DNA of 64,000 bases from an uncultured Paenibacillaceae bacterium (GTDB lineage Bacteria; Bacillota; Bacilli; Aneurinibacillales; Aneurinibacillaceae), in NCBI GenBank assembly GCA_946478845.1, contig CAMLDI010000005.1, forward strand, positions 1 through 64,000. The letters are read 5' to 3'. The notes under the pieces were generated by a model. It was not told where the DNA came from, searched no databases, and saw only the letters and a program-made list of their open reading frames with translations. Shown one piece after another: positions 40,041 to 48,919 of this stretch (positions within the stretch are counted from its first letter, which is position 1; the number at the start of each line of letters is the position of its first letter). Both the position numbers and the translations under genes were made by a program.

Positions 40041-40925
40041 AAGATCCTTTAAGGCTTCTTCCAGTTGGGGGTAGCGAAATTGATACCCCATAGCCAATGC
40101 TTTTTCTGGGAGTACATAACTGCCGTCAAGTACAAGTAAACTCATTTCTCCCAGGGCTAATTTTAAAGCAAGCCCAGGAACGGGTAACCAGTGTGGACGG
40201 TGCAGGACTTTGCCAATGGTTTTCCCCATTTCATTCATGGTAACAGGATGAGGGGAAGTAATTCGAAGAGGCCCTCTTATTTCAGGTTTTTCTATAGCAA
40301 AAAGAATTAGCTCTACGGCATCAGCAATATGAACCCAGGATACCCACTGGTTTCCTGAACCTACTTTGCCGCCAGCAAACAAACGGTAAGGCAGGAGCAT
40401 TCGGGATAGGGCACCTTCATGAGGACCAAGAACAATGCCAAAACGGGCATAAACTGTGCGAATTCCTAACATAACAGCTTTCGATGCTTCCTGCTCCCAG
40501 CGATGGGTTACGGTCCCTAGAAAATCCATTCCTTTAAAGTCCAAAAGGGGTTTACTATCATCAGTGACTCTCTCTGCTTCAACAGCAGAAGCATTTATGA
40601 ATACTTTAGGCTTTTTCTTTAAATTATGTATTATACGGAGACATTCCTGTGTGGCCTCTAATCGGCTGGATAACAACTTTTCTTTTCGTTCATTACTCCA
40701 GCGGCCTGCGTTAATAGATTCTCCGGCAAGATTAATCAATGCATGGATTCCTTCTAATTCTTTTTCAGGTTGATCTCCTTTGTTAAGCCAGGAAACCCAT
40801 GTAATGCCTGGTTGAGATGATTGTACTTTTCTTGTTAAAACCCGGACTTCATGTCCTTCCTTTATGAGTTGATGAATTAAAGCTTTTCCTACAAAACCCG
40901 TTCCTCCCGCGATGGCAACAATCAA
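40029..40925 (-). CDS. TIGR01777-type NAD-dependent epimerase/dehydratase (YfhF-like)
   Basis: 298 residues. The N-terminal Rossmann motif GGTGFVGKAL, the NLAGESI(N) and GRW motifs, and the C-terminal DUF1731-type end (VLDGSYVLPEKALAMGYQFR) identify the SDR family TIGR01777, to which Bacillus YfhF belongs. Substrate is unknown in the family, and the classical YxxxK is replaced. Ends convergently inside the neighbouring membrane protein gene. Confidence 0.88.
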   Translation of the reverse strand: MIVAIAGGTGFVGKALIHQLIKEGHEVRVLTRKVQSSQPGITWVSWLNKGDQPEKELEGIHALINLAGESINAGRWSNERKEKLLSSRLEATQECLRIIHNLKKKPKVFINASAVEAERVTDDSKPLLDFKGMDFLGTVTHRWEQEASKAVMLGIRTVYARFGIVLGPHEGALSRMLLPYRLFAGGKVGSGNQWVSWVHIADAVELILFAIEKPEIRGPLRITSPHPVTMNEMGKTIGKVLHRPHWLPVPGLALKLALGEMSLLVLDGSYVLPEKALAMGYQFRYPQLEEALKDLLTT

Positions 40926-41079
40926 TGGAAACGCCTCCTAAAACACTTTTCTAACCTAAATTATAGCTTATACAATAGGAAAAAACTTGGTTAATATTTC
41001 ATATTTTATAAAGATGAATGACTATATTCTTTTGTATAATTACTATTGAAAGGATCTTGAAAAGTTAGGGTGATGACCA

Positions 41080-41754
41080 ATGGCTAGTAAAATCCCTGTA
41101 ATTCTTCTTTCTGCAATTCTTTCTGGTGCCCTTGTTGGTGGTGGAGTCTATTTCTATAGTAAAACAGATATCGATGAATTAACCCGGGCCAAGGAATCAT
41201 TACAGCAGGAACTAAATCAGTTGAAAAAGAGTGAACCGCCACCTGTAGTGAAACCAGTAAGTCATGTTGCTGTTCAAGGTGAGGAAGTTTTAGTAGCCTT
41301 TAAGAATGGTGATTATAGTAAACTTTCTAGCTATGTTCATCCTGATAAAGGGGTTCGCTTTTCCCCTTATTCTCATGTAGATCCCACCCATGATAAAACT
41401 TTTACTGCTTCCCAAATTAAAGGAATGGCAGGGAACACCACGGTTTATGAATGGGGTTCTTATGATGGTTCTGGTGAACCTATTAAACTCAACTTTGCAG
41501 ACTATGTAAAAAAATTCGTATATGATAAAGATTTTTTAACTGCTAAACAAGTTTCTTTTAACTATCCTATTGGAAAAGGAAATACCCTTAACAATGCAGC
41601 TGAAAAATATCCGGATGCTACGATTATTGAATATCATTTTCCTGGAACGGCACAGTATGATGGCATGGATTGGAGGAGCCTAAAATTAGCGTTCGAGAAA
41701 AAGGATGGGGTATGGTATCTTGTTGGCGTTATTCATGATCAGTGGACCACATAA
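41080..41754 (+). CDS. Membrane-anchored extracytoplasmic protein, function unknown
   Basis: 224 residues. One N-terminal membrane anchor (~6-27, no lipobox), then a short coiled coil (TRAKESLQQELNQLKK, ~35-50) and a soluble domain (~65-224) ending YDGMDWRSLKLAFEKKDGVW, YLVGVIHDQWTT. It resembles secreted Bacillus proteins of unknown function. Ribosome site GTGATG is modest. Stands alone, closed by a strong terminator. Confidence 0.7.
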   Translation: MASKIPVILLSAILSGALVGGGVYFYSKTDIDELTRAKESLQQELNQLKKSEPPPVVKPVSHVAVQGEEVLVAFKNGDYSKLSSYVHPDKGVRFSPYSHVDPTHDKTFTASQIKGMAGNTTVYEWGSYDGSGEPIKLNFADYVKKFVYDKDFLTAKQVSFNYPIGKGNTLNNAAEKYPDATIIEYHFPGTAQYDGMDWRSLKLAFEKKDGVWYLVGVIHDQWTT

Positions 41755-41773
41755 TAATAAATAAATGTATGAG

Positions 41774-41806
41774 AAGCCTATGATTTTTTTCATAGGCTTT
41801 TTTTAA
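41774..41806. terminator. Bidirectional terminator
   Basis: AAGCCTATGA (41774-41783) pairs perfectly with TCATAGGCTT (41790-41799) around a T loop, with T run after and A-rich DNA before. Serves the anchored protein and possibly the convergent SOD gene. Confidence 0.85.
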
Positions 41807-41816
41807 TGTATCTCTT

Positions 41817-42788
41817 TTAATAGGGCTTCCAAAGAAGCTTTTGTGCTTCCTGAAAGCGGTGGGCTACATTAGGCCAATTGACCACATTCCACCAGGCATT
41901 AATATAATCTTTCCTCCGGTTTTGGTACTTTAAGTAATAGGCGTGTTCCCAAACATCAAGAACCAATAAAGGAACAATATCCTGCTGGGTTAGATTTTGG
42001 TGTTTTTCTGCTTGCAGAATCTCTAGACGATGAGAGCGCGGGGACCAGATAAGAATAGCCCATCCGCCACCTTCCACTTTATCCGCTGCGTTTGAAAAAT
42101 GATCGCGAAACTTCTCAAAACTGCCGAAGCTTCTTTCGATTTCTCGGGCAAGGGCACCTGTTGGTTTTCCGCCACCTTTTGGTTTCATATTGTTCCAAAA
42201 GATGGTGTGTAAATAATGGCCAGAACCATTAAAGGCTGCTTCCCGCTCCCAATGTTTAATTAATGAATAATCTCCTGTATCTCTGGCTTTTTTCATTTCT
42301 TTTTCTGCTTTATTTAAACCATCCACATAAGACTTGTGATGTTTATCATGATGGAGTCGCATGGTTTCTTCATCAATATAGGGTTCTAAAGCATTATAGG
42401 GATAAGGCAAGGGAGGAAGGGTATGTTCACCAATTGGCACCGGCTGAAGGGGGGCATTGGGAATATGTGCTTCAGCTGGCCGATTCTCTATTTGACCATG
42501 AACAGGTTGATAGCCCCATTTATTCAATTGCATTTGCATAAAGTTGGAAAATTGCTGATAAAGTCCAAAAGCCTGATCCATAAGTTTTTGCCGAAGGTGG
42601 CCCGCTTTTTTCTGAGCTTCTAATTTTTTGCGCAGTTTTGTAAATTGTTCTGACCAGGCCTCGTATTGTTTAACAGTATCTGGAGCAGTTGCAGGGTGTT
42701 GTTTTAATTGGCTTAAGTACTCTTCCTGATAGGCACTCCATTGAATCAATTGCTCTAACTGGTGGATATCCGGGGGAAGTGTGTCCAT
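41817..42788 (-). CDS. Fe/Mn superoxide dismutase with N-terminal extension
   Basis: 323 residues; ordinary SODs have ~200. Residues ~115-323 are the SOD, with ligands in LHHDKHHKSYV (first His), GHYLHTIFWNN (second His) and DVWEHAYYLKY (Asp and His). The first ~110 residues are helical and charged, ending in a Pro-rich stretch (~100-122), comparable to SodF-type Bacillus SODs. They may mediate a location or partner. It removes superoxide made by, among others, the oxygenases. It diverges from the DUF2935 gene. Confidence 0.9.
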   Translation of the reverse strand: MDTLPPDIHQLEQLIQWSAYQEEYLSQLKQHPATAPDTVKQYEAWSEQFTKLRKKLEAQKKAGHLRQKLMDQAFGLYQQFSNFMQMQLNKWGYQPVHGQIENRPAEAHIPNAPLQPVPIGEHTLPPLPYPYNALEPYIDEETMRLHHDKHHKSYVDGLNKAEKEMKKARDTGDYSLIKHWEREAAFNGSGHYLHTIFWNNMKPKGGGKPTGALAREIERSFGSFEKFRDHFSNAADKVEGGGWAILIWSPRSHRLEILQAEKHQNLTQQDIVPLLVLDVWEHAYYLKYQNRRKDYINAWWNVVNWPNVAHRFQEAQKLLWKPY

Positions 42789-42926
42789 AAGTTTTTAATT
42801 CCTCCTTTGATAGGCAGTTATACCTTATGGATATGTTGCAGGGGTAAGAATGGGAAAAAAATAGGCAAGATATTTCTTATTAACACATAGGTTGATATGT
42901 GGAGATAGGAAAGGGGAGAATGATGC

Positions 42927-43730
42927 ATGCCGAATGAAGGGTTTGCAAGAGCGGCCCATTTTGAACATTTATTTTGGTTGCAGATTATGGGTGACCATGC
43001 CCGATTTCTCATTCAGATGATTCCTGTTGAAAATCAAGAAGATTTGCAAAGGGCATTTCAATTTCGAGGTCTTTATGATCAGTTGTTGGGTCGAGTAAGG
43101 AAAAGCCCTTCAGATGATATTCTTTCTAATCTGACAGAGGAAGCATTACAGGCAACCTTGAATTTTCGCACATTTAAATTGTATCTTCTCGCAAAGGGGT
43201 TAGAAGGAAAACTACATATTGCCACAACATTCATTAACCATATGGTTAATGAATTAGAAGAATATCTGAGAATCATCAATTATTTACAGTCAGGTAAAGT
43301 ACCTCCTGTTGGGAATCCACTGCATTATCATTTGTTATGGTTGTTGGATGGGGTAGGCCATGCTGCTACCATCGCCGGATCTCTTGATATGATTGAGAAA
43401 AAATTTATTAATAAATCTCGTGAATTTCAAACTATTTTTGAAAATATGTATCTGAAATCTGTTGAGTTAGCTGGCTATTTGCGCACAGGAAAGGAACAAT
43501 TTCCTGCCCTCTCTCGTTTTAATCAGGATGCAGCTTTAGAAATGGAAATTTTCAAGAGTTTTTTAGAAGAGATTTTAAAATTAGAGCTAAATGGGGAATT
43601 GTTGGGCGCATTCATGCCTTTAATGGCAGATCATATGGTGAGAGAAGAATGTTATTATTTATTGCAACTTGCCCGTTCTGCCAATATTAAAACAGAAGAA
43701 TGTGATCCAACAAAACCCAGAATAGAATAA
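42927..43730 (+). CDS. DUF2935 protein (four-helix metal-binding type)
   Basis: 267 residues in two similar helical halves, each with repeated His/Glu positions (HFEHLFWLQIMGDHARFL at ~10-27; LMADHMVREECYYLLQL at ~230-246). This is the DUF2935 architecture common in Bacillales and Clostridia, probably a metal-binding helical bundle. AAGGGGAG lies before the ATG. Function unknown; adjacency to SOD hints at metal or oxidative handling. Confidence 0.82.
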   Translation: MPNEGFARAAHFEHLFWLQIMGDHARFLIQMIPVENQEDLQRAFQFRGLYDQLLGRVRKSPSDDILSNLTEEALQATLNFRTFKLYLLAKGLEGKLHIATTFINHMVNELEEYLRIINYLQSGKVPPVGNPLHYHLLWLLDGVGHAATIAGSLDMIEKKFINKSREFQTIFENMYLKSVELAGYLRTGKEQFPALSRFNQDAALEMEIFKSFLEEILKLELNGELLGAFMPLMADHMVREECYYLLQLARSANIKTEECDPTKPRIE

Positions 43731-43731
43731 A

Positions 43732-43768
43732 GAATAAATCCCCCGAAAGACAGGGGATTTATTCTTAA
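43732..43768. terminator. Bidirectional terminator between DUF2935 and LysM genes
   Basis: GAATAAATCCCC (43732-43743) pairs perfectly with GGGGATTTATTC (43753-43764) around a 9-nt loop. Confidence 0.85.
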
Positions 43769-43783
43769 CATTTCTTTTCAATA

Positions 43784-44050
43784 TTAATAATAGTAGCGGC
43801 CTTGTTCTAGACGACGAACCCTACGTTCTAAATTGTTTACTTCCCTTTCGAGACGGGTTACCCTTCGATTGAGGTCAGAGCCTGGAAAGCCAGGTCCAGG
43901 TCCGGGACCAGGAACAGGAATACGAATGATTTGTCCTACAAATAAAAGAGGAGAGGTTAAATTGTTAGCTTGTGCTAGAGCCTGAGGGGAAACATTATGC
44001 CGTTGGGCAATAGAATAAAGGGTATCACCAGGACGTACAGTGTAATCCAA
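43784..44050 (-). CDS. LysM-domain protein (spore/cell-wall type)
   Basis: 88 residues. The N-terminal LysM domain (YTVRPGDTLYSIAQRHNVS, then GQIIRIPVP) is complete at ~2-47, followed by a Pro-Gly linker (PGPGPGPG) and a basic coiled coil (RRVTRLEREVNNLERRVRRL). There is no signal peptide. LysM proteins without a signal, such as SafA, act in the mother cell on the spore cortex/coat. It would bind peptidoglycan. Confidence 0.85.
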   Translation of the reverse strand: MDYTVRPGDTLYSIAQRHNVSPQALAQANNLTSPLLFVGQIIRIPVPGPGPGPGFPGSDLNRRVTRLEREVNNLERRVRRLEQGRYYY

Positions 44051-44231
44051 TCCGTAATCATCCTTTCAAAAAAAGTGATACCCTATACTATGCAAAAACC
44101 CTCTTCAATTCCTAGATGAGAGACCTAGTATAATAGCGGATTTCGTACTAATTTTTTGTTTATATTTAGATGGGATTGATAATAATCTTATAGTAAAGAA
44201 GATCTCTCTTAATGGGTGAAGGAGGAGGTAT

Positions 44232-45047
44232 ATGAAGAAGTGGGACCTGCCTAGAAAATGGTTGCTAATGGTCGTTATTGCCTCCCTTTTTTTGTTAACT
44301 GGATGTGTTAAGGGGATATTTCATGTTACCGTAAATAAAAACGGTTCTGCAGATTTTAATTATAAAATTGCTTTTCCCGCTTCGTTTATAAATTTAATGT
44401 CGCAAATGAAGGACAATCCCATTGATCAGGTGAAAAAGGAAGTTGAAAAGGGTGGATATGAAGTTGTTCCCTATCGCTCGGGGAGTCTGATGGGAATTGA
44501 AGCCCGTAAACATATTGATAATGTGCTAGAAATGGAAAACGAGTCGTTAATGGATTCGATGAAAACATCAGGACAAAGTTCCGTACCGAATTCGAACAAC
44601 GATGTTGAAAAAGACCAGGGAAAAACCACTGCTAACATACAGAGCAATAAGAATCCACAGGTGATTATAGAAGAAGGGATTTTATTTGATACCTATCGAT
44701 TAAAAGGAAATGTTGACTTATCAGCTCTTACTATTCCTGAATCAGTAAAAAAATATGTAGGTGCATCTGGGGACCAATTAACGAAACAGTTTTATGACCA
44801 AATGGATTTTCGTTTTCTTTTAACCCTGCCTATTCATGCAAAGGAAAGCAATGCATCTTGGGTGATTGGGGAAAAAGGGAAAACCTATGAATGGGAACTG
44901 ATCCCGGGAAAAAATAATAATCTTATGATTTCAGCAGTATTGCCCAATGTAAGAAACTGGTTGTATTTATTAGGAGGAGTTGTAGGATTGCTTCTTCTTA
45001 TGTATATCAATAAAAAATTTAAAAAGAAAAAGATTATAGGCCGATAA
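44232..45047 (+). CDS. Lipoprotein with LppM/DUF3153-like domain and C-terminal membrane anchor
   Basis: 271 residues. Signal peptide with lipobox LLTGC (cysteine ~25), followed by HVTVNKNGSADFNYKIAF, the start of an LppM-type domain. A low-complexity Ser/Asn/Gln linker (~110-140), and near the C-terminus a hydrophobic helix (~243-260) with basic end KKFKKKK. So it is anchored at both ends in the membrane, outside the cell. Ribosome site GGAGGAGG. Function unknown. Confidence 0.8.
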   Translation: MKKWDLPRKWLLMVVIASLFLLTGCVKGIFHVTVNKNGSADFNYKIAFPASFINLMSQMKDNPIDQVKKEVEKGGYEVVPYRSGSLMGIEARKHIDNVLEMENESLMDSMKTSGQSSVPNSNNDVEKDQGKTTANIQSNKNPQVIIEEGILFDTYRLKGNVDLSALTIPESVKKYVGASGDQLTKQFYDQMDFRFLLTLPIHAKESNASWVIGEKGKTYEWELIPGKNNNLMISAVLPNVRNWLYLLGGVVGLLLLMYINKKFKKKKIIGR

Positions 45048-45200
45048 GGCCTTTTTCTTATGCCTAAAAAAGTATGAAAAATTAGGAAAAAAAGTGTGGT
45101 TTTTTTTTCCTTTTCCTTCTTTAAGTTTTACACTATTTCTCCCTAATTTCCACCCATTTATTGGATATAATGGCTTCAGCAAGTTTAGGGAGGGATGTAA

Positions 45201-46061
45201 TTGATTCAGCACTTAGAACAGGAATCCTTTTATAAAGAAATGGTCAAAAAAAATATTGGGGTTTATTCAGAACAGGAACAAGAACGTTTGCAAAATTCGA
45301 AAGTAATTATTTTTGGCCTCGGCGGCGTCGGGGGAATGGAAGCAATTTTATGTGCGCGCATGGGAATAGGCCATGTGACAGGGGTTGACCCAGACGAATT
45401 TGATATTTCCAACTTAAATCGGCAAATGCTTTCTTCCATTGATGGCATTGGCCGTCCAAAAGCAGAAATGGCTGAAAAAATGTTGAAGAATATTAATCCA
45501 TTCATTTCTGTAAAAATGGTTCAGGAAAATGTAGATGAACACAATGTACGGGAATTAATTCACGGACATGATTTAGTTTTAGAAGCAGTGGATGATATGC
45601 CTTCCCGGGTAATTATTCATCGTACCGCAAGAGAAATGGCAATTCCAAGTGTGGGGATGTCAGGTAGCCCTCCAACCAGAGGATTTGTTTCTTCCTTTTT
45701 CCCTGATGGGATTCCATATGAGGAAGCATTAAACTTACCAGGGTTGGGGCAAAAATTAACAAACATGGAATTGCGGGCAGAAATTGCTGAAGTGAAAAAA
45801 GCACGGGCATGGTATTCTGTAAAACTAGGTGCTCCTGAATCATGGGCCCGGGATTTTTGTGAAGGGAAAGCTGGCTGGATTATTACACCTGTGCGAGCAC
45901 ACTTGTTATCTCTTTTTAGCTTTCATGAGGCTGTGCAAATTCTTACAGGCAGAGAGCCTTTGGCCAGAGCACCTAAAGGAATACTCATTGATTTGGATCA
46001 AGATACACCGGTGAAAGTTTCTCTACCGCCCATAGGCGGTTGGGATTATTCTACACTATAA
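45201..46061 (+). CDS. ThiF/E1-like adenylyltransferase paralogue A
   Basis: 286 residues, TTG start with AGGGAGGG upstream. Rossmann nucleotide loop GLGGVGGM, DPDEFDISNLNRQM (Asp and Arg finger) and EAVDDMPSR. It lacks the zinc CxxC pairs of ThiF/MoeB and has only two cysteines. The C-terminus ends GGWDYSTL, like the paralogue's VWDNTTL. It may adenylate an unknown carrier or small molecule. No ThiS-like gene is adjacent. Two tandem copies suggest a heterodimer. Confidence 0.8.
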   Translation: MIQHLEQESFYKEMVKKNIGVYSEQEQERLQNSKVIIFGLGGVGGMEAILCARMGIGHVTGVDPDEFDISNLNRQMLSSIDGIGRPKAEMAEKMLKNINPFISVKMVQENVDEHNVRELIHGHDLVLEAVDDMPSRVIIHRTAREMAIPSVGMSGSPPTRGFVSSFFPDGIPYEEALNLPGLGQKLTNMELRAEIAEVKKARAWYSVKLGAPESWARDFCEGKAGWIITPVRAHLLSLFSFHEAVQILTGREPLARAPKGILIDLDQDTPVKVSLPPIGGWDYSTL

Positions 46062-46077
46062 AAGAGGAGGAATGGGA

Positions 46078-46920
46078 ATGTCTATTTATGAAGCCAGTTT
46101 TACTCGCAATATTGGTGTTATTACTCCTGAAGAACAACAGAAATTAAGAAGGGCTCGTGTTACTGTTGTGGGAGCAGGAGGAGTGGGGGGAATTACAGAC
46201 ATCCAATTAGCTCGCATAGGGGTAGGATATGTACATGTCATTGATGACGATGTTTTTGAAGAAAGTAACTTAAACCGGCAAATGTTAAGTGCTACAAGTG
46301 TTCTTAATCAGCCAAAAGCTGAGATCGCTAAAAAGGTTTTACAAGATATTTCGCCGGAAATGGAAGTGAAAATCACCCGGGTTAAAATAAACGAAGAGAA
46401 CGCTGAAGAATTACTGGCTGATGCAGATGTGGTTATTGATGCTACAGATAATTTGGTGGCCAGGGTAATCATTCATCGAACAGCTCAAAAATTAGGGATT
46501 CCCTCAGTATGGATTGCAGTGACCCCTCCTTTCCGGGGAGGAGTGATGACATTAACTCCTGATTCAATGCCTTTTGAATTAGTGATGAGCCATCCTTCTT
46601 ATCAAAAGGAGCTCACTCCTGAATTGAAAGAGGAGATTAATCGTATTAAAGATGATAGAGCTATTTATTCGGTTAGCCATGGGGCTTTACCAGACTGGTC
46701 AGAAGGATACGTCAAAAAAGATAAACCATGGGCAGTACTTTCTCCCGTAGCAAACATTGTAGGGATTCTTGCTAGTTTTGAAGCTTTTAAACTTATTATT
46801 CAACGGCCAGGATTAGAACCCGCTATTGGTCCAAAATTGGTGAAAGTAGACCTGGCATCGGAAAATATGGTAAAGGTGGAAACCCCGGAACATGGCGTAT
46901 GGGACAACACCACTCTCTAA
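46078..46920 (+). CDS. ThiF/E1-like adenylyltransferase paralogue B
   Basis: 280 residues from ATG 46078; the upstream ATG 46072 abuts the ribosome site GAGGAGG. Loop GAGGVGGI, ESNLNRQM, DATDNLVAR. It contains no cysteine at all, so it can adenylate but cannot form an E1-type thioester or bind structural zinc through cysteines. Shares the IGV(Y/I)..EEQ N-terminus and W-D/N-(S/T)TL C-terminus with paralogue A, 16 nt upstream. Function not known. Confidence 0.8.
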   Translation: MSIYEASFTRNIGVITPEEQQKLRRARVTVVGAGGVGGITDIQLARIGVGYVHVIDDDVFEESNLNRQMLSATSVLNQPKAEIAKKVLQDISPEMEVKITRVKINEENAEELLADADVVIDATDNLVARVIIHRTAQKLGIPSVWIAVTPPFRGGVMTLTPDSMPFELVMSHPSYQKELTPELKEEINRIKDDRAIYSVSHGALPDWSEGYVKKDKPWAVLSPVANIVGILASFEAFKLIIQRPGLEPAIGPKLVKVDLASENMVKVETPEHGVWDNTTL

Positions 46921-46939
46921 AGAAAAGGATCAGAGACAA

Positions 46940-47386
46940 ATGATTGGGGTAACGTTGGTTTTATTGGCTGTTTCCGTGGCAAGTCTTTTGTTTAAAGATT
47001 ATCTTTTGGCGGCAGCAGCCGCCCTCCTTCTTGTTTTATCTCTGTCTCACTTAAAACCTGCCCTGGATGTATTGCAGAAATATTCATTTTCTACAGGCAT
47101 TTTCTTTTTAATGGTGTTTATTTTGCTTCCCATCGCTACGCAAAAAATTAAATTAGGGCAGTCTTTTCAGACGTATTTAAACTGGCCATTTATTATTGCT
47201 GTATTGGCGGGGATATTCATTTCTTATCTAGGTGGAGTTGGGGTAAAAGCCATGCCTCAATTTCCTAACGTTTTATTAGGGGTTATCATTGGCACTTTAA
47301 TCGCTACTTTGTTTTTGAAGGGGTTGCCTGCAGGTTTAATCATTGCGGCCGGGGTTGTTGGAATCCTCATGAAATATTTAAACTAG
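46940..47386 (+). CDS. DUF441 membrane protein (YtwI-like)
   Basis: 148 residues from ATG 46940 (AAGGA at 46927-46931); the longer frame from 46892 would overlap the E1-like gene. Four to five hydrophobic segments and the family motifs PIATQKIKLGQSF, PNVLLGVIIGTL and GLPAGLIIAAG define DUF441, a Bacillales-typical family of unknown function. Confidence 0.83.
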   Translation: MIGVTLVLLAVSVASLLFKDYLLAAAAALLLVLSLSHLKPALDVLQKYSFSTGIFFLMVFILLPIATQKIKLGQSFQTYLNWPFIIAVLAGIFISYLGGVGVKAMPQFPNVLLGVIIGTLIATLFLKGLPAGLIIAAGVVGILMKYLN

Positions 47387-47465
47387 CTAAAGAAAATATT
47401 TATTTTAACTTAATATTCTTCCATTATTCTTAAGGTGTAAACCAAGGGTTGAATGGAGGAGGAAA

Positions 47466-48434
47466 ATGGATACTGGAACTCATATTCTCATAGGGGTATC
47501 ACTGGCTGGGTTAGCCCAACTGGACCCAGGTGTAGCCCAAAACCCGTTCTTAACAGGAGCGATTTTAATGGGAACGGTTATAGGTTCTCATGCCCCAGAT
47601 TTTGATACATTAACCAGACTTAAAAGCTATCGTTTATATCTTCGTACCCATCGCGGGATGACGCATTCATTGCCTGCATTGTTTTTCTGGCCAGCTCTAA
47701 TAACCTTAGCTATAACTGGGATGACTGGATTTTATGAGGAATGGTTGATTCTATTTCGTTGGATTTTTATTGCTGTTTTTTTACACGTGGGGTTAGATGT
47801 ATTAAATACTTATGGAGTACAGTGTTTGCGCCCATTTTCGAAAAAGTGGTATCATCTTGATATTCTTTCTATTTTCGATCCCTTTCTCTTTTTTCTCCAT
47901 CTTACCGGTGTTTGTTTATGGTTCTTTTTGATGATTCCGCCAAAGATGATTTTTCCTTTAGTTTATGGAATGTCCGGCATTTACATTGTCCTGCGATTCA
48001 TTCAACATTTTATATTAGTCCGTAAGGTTAAAAGGAAATATGGGAATCATCCATTGGGAATTGTTCATGTGTTTCCTGGTTTTCAATGGTTTAATTGGCA
48101 ATATGTAGTGGAACAGGATAATCAATTTTATACAGGGAAAATAGATTATGGTAAAATTGTTGAGGAGGAAATTCTAACCCGGGAAGAAAAAAATCCCATT
48201 ATAGATGCAACCCTATCTACAGATGGGGTACGAACTTTTCTCGCCTTTGCCCAGCGCATCCATGTTACCTGCCATGAAATTGCAGATGGCTATGAAGTAA
48301 AGTGGAGTGATGTGAGATTCTGGCATAATCGCCAGTTGCCTTTTGGTGTAGATGTAAAACTTAATCGGGATTTAGAAGTGGTCAGTTCCCATTTAGGTTG
48401 GAGGAAGAAATATTGGGATCCTCCCTATTTATAA
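47466..48434 (+). CDS. YdjM/DUF457 membrane-bound metal-dependent hydrolase
   Basis: 322 residues. Family motifs: MDTGTHILIGVSLA at the start, GSHAPDFDTL (~40-49) and HRGMTHSLPAL (~62-72), whose His/Asp would bind metal. About five membrane segments up to ~190, then a soluble C-terminal domain (~195-322). Ribosome site GGAGGAGG. In other bacteria YdjM is LexA-controlled; no SOS box was found here. Substrate unknown. Confidence 0.83.
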   Translation: MDTGTHILIGVSLAGLAQLDPGVAQNPFLTGAILMGTVIGSHAPDFDTLTRLKSYRLYLRTHRGMTHSLPALFFWPALITLAITGMTGFYEEWLILFRWIFIAVFLHVGLDVLNTYGVQCLRPFSKKWYHLDILSIFDPFLFFLHLTGVCLWFFLMIPPKMIFPLVYGMSGIYIVLRFIQHFILVRKVKRKYGNHPLGIVHVFPGFQWFNWQYVVEQDNQFYTGKIDYGKIVEEEILTREEKNPIIDATLSTDGVRTFLAFAQRIHVTCHEIADGYEVKWSDVRFWHNRQLPFGVDVKLNRDLEVVSSHLGWRKKYWDPPYL

Positions 48435-48439
48435 AGAAG

Positions 48440-48490
48440 TAATTTAATTGGCGCCTAGCTTTAAGGCGATGGCGCCAATTAAATTAAAAA
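48440..48490. repeat. Perfect 16-bp inverted repeat
   Basis: TAATTTAATTGGCGCC (48440-48455) and its exact complement (48471-48486) flank a 15-nt loop (TAGCTTTAAGGCGAT). It follows the YdjM-type gene by 5 nt. The base after the stem is A-rich, so classical termination on the plus strand is doubtful. It may protect the 3' end of the mRNA. Confidence 0.65.
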
Positions 48491-48496
48491 AGTAGT

Positions 48497-48525
48497 TTGC
48501 ATAATGGGTTATTGTATGTTATATT
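48497..48525 (+). promoter_or_regulatory. Sigma-A promoter of the cold-shock gene
   Basis: TTGCAT (48497-48502), 17-nt spacer, TATATT (48520-48525). Transcription would start near 48532 and give a ~155-nt leader before the ATG at 48686, as in cold-shock mRNAs. Confidence 0.75.
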
Positions 48526-48556
48526 ATAAAAAATAGTAAGAACCAGTTCAACGTAT

Positions 48557-48622
48557 AATTCACATGTTAAAAAGGATTATCACTGATTGATGGTTATTCT
48601 TTTTAATATGTGAATTTTTTAT
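48557..48622 (+). other. Terminator-like hairpin inside the cold-shock leader
   Basis: AATTCACAT (48557-48565) pairs with ATGTGAATT (48608-48616), and the inner GTTAAAAAGGA pairs with TTCTTTTTAAT with G-U pairs. TTTTATTT follows. The stem is long (~20 bp) but AT-rich, so it should be weak in the heat and strong in the cold. It lies between promoter and ribosome site (GGAGG, ~48671). Possible attenuator or thermosensor. Confidence 0.6.
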
Positions 48623-48685
48623 TTGTCGATAACGGATAAGAAAGTAAAGCATATTTAATTTTTTTAATTTGGAGGTTTTTCTAAC

Positions 48686-48886
48686 ATGGAAAAAGGTACA
48701 GTTAAATGGTTTAATGCAGAAAAAGGTTTTGGCTTCATCGAAAGAGAAGGCGGAGATGACGTATTCGTTCATTTCAGCGCAATCGTTGGAGACGGATTCA
48801 AGTCTTTAGAAGAAGGACAACGTGTTGAATTTGAAATCGTTCAAGGCCAACGTGGTGCTCAAGCAGCTAACGTTGTTAAACTTTAA
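48686..48886 (+). CDS. Cold-shock protein (CspA/CspB family)
   Basis: 66 residues, one cold-shock domain. The RNA-binding motifs KGFGFIE (RNP1) and DVFVHFSAI (RNP2) are intact. It acts as a single-stranded RNA/DNA chaperone in the cytoplasm. It has its own promoter, a long structured leader and a strong terminator, so it is a single-gene unit. Confidence 0.96.
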   Translation: MEKGTVKWFNAEKGFGFIEREGGDDVFVHFSAIVGDGFKSLEEGQRVEFEIVQGQRGAQAANVVKL

Positions 48887-48919
48887 TAATTAATTCGTTC
48901 ATCAATTAGTTAATTAAAG

